A DNA stretch of 9,218 nt from Gammaproteobacteria bacterium (GTDB lineage Bacteria > Pseudomonadota > Gammaproteobacteria > Thiohalomonadales > Thiohalomonadaceae), in assembly GCA_015232955.1 (NCBI GenBank), contig JADFYS010000060.1, positions 1-9,218 of the forward strand. Direction: 5' to 3'. The notes beneath the pieces were generated by a model. The model did not search any database. It was not told the origin of the DNA and saw only the letters and a program-made list of their open reading frames with translations. Positions within the stretch are counted from its first letter, which is position 1. Each line of letters starts with the position of its first letter. Below, piece after piece: positions 6,908 through 9,218 of the stretch. The translations under genes and the position numbers were made by a program.

Positions 6908-8358
6908 TACGATTCCCTCCTGGCAGTTTCTGTAGTTGTGGGTGGTGGTGTGACCGGAGTCTCGTCGTTAGAGAGCGGTGGGGGGAGCTGAACCACCGGT
7001 TCGCTCTCTGCACTCATCTCCGCTTCAACGGTCTCCTCAAATACCGGGGTGTTGGCAAGGTTGCGTACCTGGAGTTTGCTGATACGCAGCCCTTTGATCT
7101 CCAATGCAATAAATTCGTAGCCCTCATGATCCACCTTGTCGTTGACCGAAGGGAGGCGGTCGAAGAGCCGGAAAGCGAGACCACCGATGGTGGTCATCAC
7201 CGTATCTTCAAGATCAAAATTGGTCAGATTGCGAAAATCGGCGATACGCATCGCCCCCGGTACAGTGTAGCTAGTGCCTTCGTCAGTAGTTGTGTACTCT
7301 TCGTCCCCCATCTTGCCGGAGATCTCACCGAAGATGAAGGTGAGGACATCTTTCATGGTGACAACCCCGAGCACCTCGCCGTACTCACCCAAAACAATGG
7401 AGATGCGGGTGTTATGGTGTTGGAAGTAGTCAAACATCTCATCCACCTTTTTGGTGGGAGGGACAAAGTGAGCCGGTTTGATGATCATCTCCAGTGTCAC
7501 CTCTTCAAGATTGCGGCCGCCACGGACCAGCTTGAGAATATCTTCAGAGTGGAGAAAGCCGATAACGCTGTCCCAGTGCCCCTTGTAGACCGGGATTCTA
7601 GGATGTTTGAGTTCGCGAAAGCTCTGAATTAACTCAGGAACTGGCAGGTCAGCGTCTAAAAAGTGGACGCGGGGGCCGGGAGTCATGATGCGCGAGATAT
7701 CGGTCTCAGCCGCCTCGAGGACATTATCGATGAGCACCCGCTCAGTGGCATCGATGATCCCGCTCTCCTCCCCCTCTTCGAGCAGGGTTCGCAGTTCGTC
7801 AGGTTGGAGGATATTTTCACGATCCTTCTCATCGCCAACGACAAAGGTGGTGATGCGATCGGCAATAAAACGGACCACTTCGCGCAAGGGGGTGATGAAT
7901 ACGATCCAGCGCGGGAGGATGATGGCAGTGACATTGGTGACAAATTTCATCGGATGGCTGACCGCGATGGTCTTAGGGGTCACCTCACCCACCACCAGAA
8001 GAAGCGGCACCATAATGAGAATATTGACCAGACCGACATCGCTCTCATCAAAGAAGATGAGGAGAATACCGGTCATATTGACCGCTGATGCGATGTTGAC
8101 CAGCTCGTTCCCACAGAGAATAGAGATGATGAGGCGGCGCGGTTCGTCGAGCATGGCGTGAATGCTCTCGGAGTGGGGGTGACGCGATTGACGCATCTTC
8201 TGAAGATCGATGCGGCTGAGAGAGAAGAGCGCCGTCTCCGAACCGGAGAAGAGGGCGGAGGAGAGGAGAAGAAGGATCTGCAGCAGGCAGCGTAACACCA
8301 GCTCGATATCTTCGGGGGATAGTTGAAATAGATCTAGCACAGGATCAATCCCTTCCAC
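6907..8358 (-). CDS. CNNM/CorC-type membrane protein (DUF21-CBS-CBS-CorC_HlyC), first of tandem pair
   Basis: This 483-residue paralogue of the next gene shares its architecture. DUF21 (about 18-170) shows the classical FSGSETALFSLSRIDL (37-52), LCGNELVNIASA (81-92) and VGEVTPKTIAVS (123-134) motifs with several membrane helices. The CBS pair has ISRIMTPGPRVHFLD (221-235), HPRIPVYKG (252-260) and GEYGEVLGVVTMKDVLTFIFGEI (324-346, split by the domain end). CorC_HlyC covers about 355-436. Residues 441-483 form an extra low-complexity tail rich in Glu, Pro and Thr that the shorter paralogue lacks. The longest frame starts with GTG at 8358, which has no Shine-Dalgarno. GGAAGGG at the start of that frame lies about 9 bases before a second in-frame GTG at 8340 (codon 7), which may be the true start, giving 477 residues. 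The probable role is divalent cation export or homeostasis at the inner membrane. Confidence 0.92.
   Translation of the reverse strand: MEGIDPVLDLFQLSPEDIELVLRCLLQILLLLSSALFSGSETALFSLSRIDLQKMRQSRHPHSESIHAMLDEPRRLIISILCGNELVNIASAVNMTGILLIFFDESDVGLVNILIMVPLLLVVGEVTPKTIAVSHPMKFVTNVTAIILPRWIVFITPLREVVRFIADRITTFVVGDEKDRENILQPDELRTLLEEGEESGIIDATERVLIDNVLEAAETDISRIMTPGPRVHFLDADLPVPELIQSFRELKHPRIPVYKGHWDSVIGFLHSEDILKLVRGGRNLEEVTLEMIIKPAHFVPPTKKVDEMFDYFQHHNTRISIVLGEYGEVLGVVTMKDVLTFIFGEISGKMGDEEYTTTDEGTSYTVPGAMRIADFRNLTNFDLEDTVMTTIGGLAFRLFDRLPSVNDKVDHEGYEFIALEIKGLRISKLQVRNLANTPVFEETVEAEMSAESEPVVQLPPPLSNDETPVTPPPTTTETARRES
6916..6921 (-). promoter_or_regulatory. Ribosome binding site for the second CNNM gene
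   Basis: An exact AGGAGG on the minus strand lies eight bases from the ATG at 6907, inside the 3' end of the upstream CNNM gene. It fixes the start and shows that the second gene can be initiated independently as well as by TAATG coupling. Confidence 0.8.
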
Positions 8359-8370
8359 AAAAGTAGTGGT

Positions 8371-8568
8371 TTAGTGTTTGGATGGCGGAGTCTCAATTCG
8401 GGCGCCAGTTGCCGATCTTCTTTTGGGGCCACCGGGGCGATTCTTTTTGTCGTCACTAAAGACAAATCGTCCCGCGAGAACACACCCCTTCATTCCGGGA
8501 TCACAGGGTAGATTATTGATCTTCAAGCACTTCCCCCCCGATTCGTGGGGACAACCCCATCCGCCCAT
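8371..8568 (-). CDS. Small four-cysteine protein of unknown function, leading the CNNM operon
   Basis: This 65-residue protein is supported as a real gene by a strong Shine-Dalgarno (GGAGG at 8576-8580, seven bases before the ATG) and by its position 12 bases upstream of the CNNM gene on the same strand. Its N-terminal half has evenly spaced cysteines at 6, 14, 22 and 29 (spacings of 7, 7 and 6 residues), with histidine 8 in CPHE and the block CDPGMKGCVLAGRFVFSDD (22-40). The C-terminal part is basic and Pro/Arg/Lys-rich (NRPGGPKRRS). There is no signal peptide or membrane segment, so it is probably cytoplasmic. Four cysteines in this pattern suggest a bound zinc or an iron-sulfur cluster, or disulfides; this is inference. 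I have an impression of similar small proteins in other proteobacteria but cannot name a family. The opposite-strand frame here (8378-8674) is less likely because it lacks such signals. Confidence 0.75.
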   Translation of the reverse strand: MGGWGCPHESGGKCLKINNLPCDPGMKGCVLAGRFVFSDDKKNRPGGPKRRSATGARIETPPSKH

Positions 8569-8575
8569 GGTTCTC

Positions 8576-8580
8576 CCTCC
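8576..8580 (-). promoter_or_regulatory. Ribosome binding site for the four-cysteine protein
   Basis: GGAGG on the minus strand, within GGAGGGAGAACC directly before the ATG at 8568, has ideal spacing of seven bases. It is the main evidence that this small frame is translated. Confidence 0.8.
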
Positions 8581-8598
8581 TGCTATATTACAACTCTG

Positions 8599-8670
8599 TT
8601 ACAGCTCGCCAACGCCAATCATACTCCATCTCTCTGTTGTCAAAGAGCGAAATTTGCTCATGAGCTGTAA
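8599..8670. repeat. 9-bp inverted repeat with overlapping palindrome in the CNNM operon leader
   Basis: TTACAGCTC (8599-8607) and GAGCTGTAA (8662-8670) are perfect inverted arms 54 bp apart. The right arm overlaps a 10-bp palindrome GCTCATGAGC (8656-8665), so only one of the two structures could form at a time in RNA. The region lies between the DUF2058 stop and the four-cysteine gene. No T-run follows either structure, so a standard intrinsic terminator is not supported. Confidence 0.5.
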
Positions 8671-8676
8671 TTAAAT

Positions 8677-9218
8677 CTACCATATCAGATCATCGGGGAT
8701 GACATAGTCGGCATAAGGGTCATCTGAAGTGGGGGGGGGACTCTCCTCCGGAGTGAGTATGACCATCGGATAGTCTGGGTTGCGCTGGAGGATCTTCTGG
8801 GCAATCTCCAGAGGGAGAAGAAGGTGTTTCCCCCCTTTACGGGAGATGGCGAGCTGCCCCTTGGTCACCCTCTGACGCTGTGCTGGCGAGAGATAGAGAC
8901 GCTTAATGCGATCTCCTTCGGTATAGCTGAAGGGGGTATCACTCTCCTCTGGTTCAATACGGTGGGCATCGATCAGTTGCCGAATCTCAGCGGTAACCGC
9001 TTGGCGGCGCTGTTTTTCATCGCGCGCCTTATTGAGTTGAGCGGCGTGTTGCGCCTGCTGTTGTCGCGCCCGGTCTGCCTGCAGTTTGGATTCATCTACT
9101 CCTCTCTCCCGCCGGAGTTTTTTACCCGTTTCCCGCTTCTCTTTGGTGACCTGTTTTGCCTGTTTTTCATCGATCAATCCCGCTTTTAGAAATTGATCCT
9201 GGAATGAGTTACCCACCT
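8677..9218 (-). CDS. DUF2058 family protein (YaiL-like), probably 5'-truncated by the window edge
   Basis: The frame encodes at least 179 residues and ends in DDPYADYVIPDDLIW, nearly the same as the C-terminus of E. coli YaiL (179 residues). The start of the frame (SFQDQFLKAGLIDEKQAK) also aligns with YaiL's. Residues about 15-80 are highly charged and Lys/Arg/Gln/Glu-rich, probably a long helix or coiled coil. The middle IDAHRIEPEESDTPFSYTEGDRIKRLYLS (83-111, in two parts) and GQLAISRKGG are family-like. There is no signal or membrane segment. Annotation often calls this family a nucleoprotein/polynucleotide-associated protein, but its function is not established to my knowledge. The first in-window start is a GTG at 9216; by alignment the true start is probably one or two codons further up, beyond the edge. 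It ends 108 bp upstream of the four-cysteine gene on the same strand, so read-through is possible. Confidence 0.9.
   Translation of the reverse strand, partial: VGNSFQDQFLKAGLIDEKQAKQVTKEKRETGKKLRRERGVDESKLQADRARQQQAQHAAQLNKARDEKQRRQAVTAEIRQLIDAHRIEPEESDTPFSYTEGDRIKRLYLSPAQRQRVTKGQLAISRKGGKHLLLPLEIAQKILQRNPDYPMVILTPEESPPPTSDDPYADYVIPDDLIW

Noticed and set aside
7126..7632. Plus-strand open frames inside the first CNNM gene (also 7663-8088 and 7685-8161)
   Set aside because: Shadows of a conserved CNNM gene in a G+C-rich genome, with no start signals or recognisable domains.
8618..8643. Minus-strand TTGACA (8638-8643) and TATGAT (8618-8623) as a promoter for the CNNM operon
   Set aside because: Both boxes are good, but the spacer is only 14 bp, outside the usual 16-18 for sigma-70. 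Not called as a feature.
8378..8674. Plus-strand open frame of 98 codons opposite the four-cysteine gene
   Set aside because: No Shine-Dalgarno and a proline/leucine-rich translation, while the minus-strand frame has an ideal ribosome binding site and operon position.

Overview
The window looks like chromosomal DNA of a gammaproteobacterium. The evidence is a DUF2058 (YaiL-type) protein with its diagnostic C-terminus, E. coli-like SelD and MnmH, and an AmiC-type amidase. Genes are mostly G+C-rich, with one clearly A+T-rich island around 5.1-5.6 kb. I cannot place it below class with confidence.

Layout. (1) Positions 1-3556, minus strand: a tightly packed operon in the order selD, mnmH (selU), B12-binding-type radical SAM protein with a DUF4080 tail. 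The selD and mnmH genes overlap by 7 bases, and mnmH and the radical SAM gene share one base (TAATG). The radical SAM frame runs off the left edge of the window. SelD makes selenophosphate and MnmH uses it to convert 2-thiouridine to 2-selenouridine in the tRNA wobble position. The role of the third protein is unknown. (2) Positions 3557-3726: an A+T-rich divergent intergenic region with a near-consensus sigma-70 promoter facing right. (3) Positions 3727-4986, plus strand: amiC, a secreted septal peptidoglycan amidase. (4) Positions 4987-5650: a poorly coding segment with one small A+T-rich gene for a minimal nucleotidyltransferase (MNT). That gene lies between two copies of a 29-bp imperfect direct repeat (27/29 identical). 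(5) Positions 5651-8568, minus strand: an apparent operon of a 65-residue four-cysteine protein, then two tandem CNNM/CorC-type (DUF21-CBS-CBS-CorC_HlyC) membrane proteins. The two CNNM genes are joined by another TAATG overlap. (6) Positions 8677-9218, minus strand: a DUF2058 gene, probably cut at its 5' end by the window edge.

Most of the window is conserved housekeeping DNA. The parts worth a second look are the radical SAM gene coupled to the selenium-tRNA genes, the repeat-flanked orphan MNT gene, the four-cysteine protein leading the CNNM operon, and the tandem CNNM pair itself. I do not see a convincing new multi-gene defence or mobile system.
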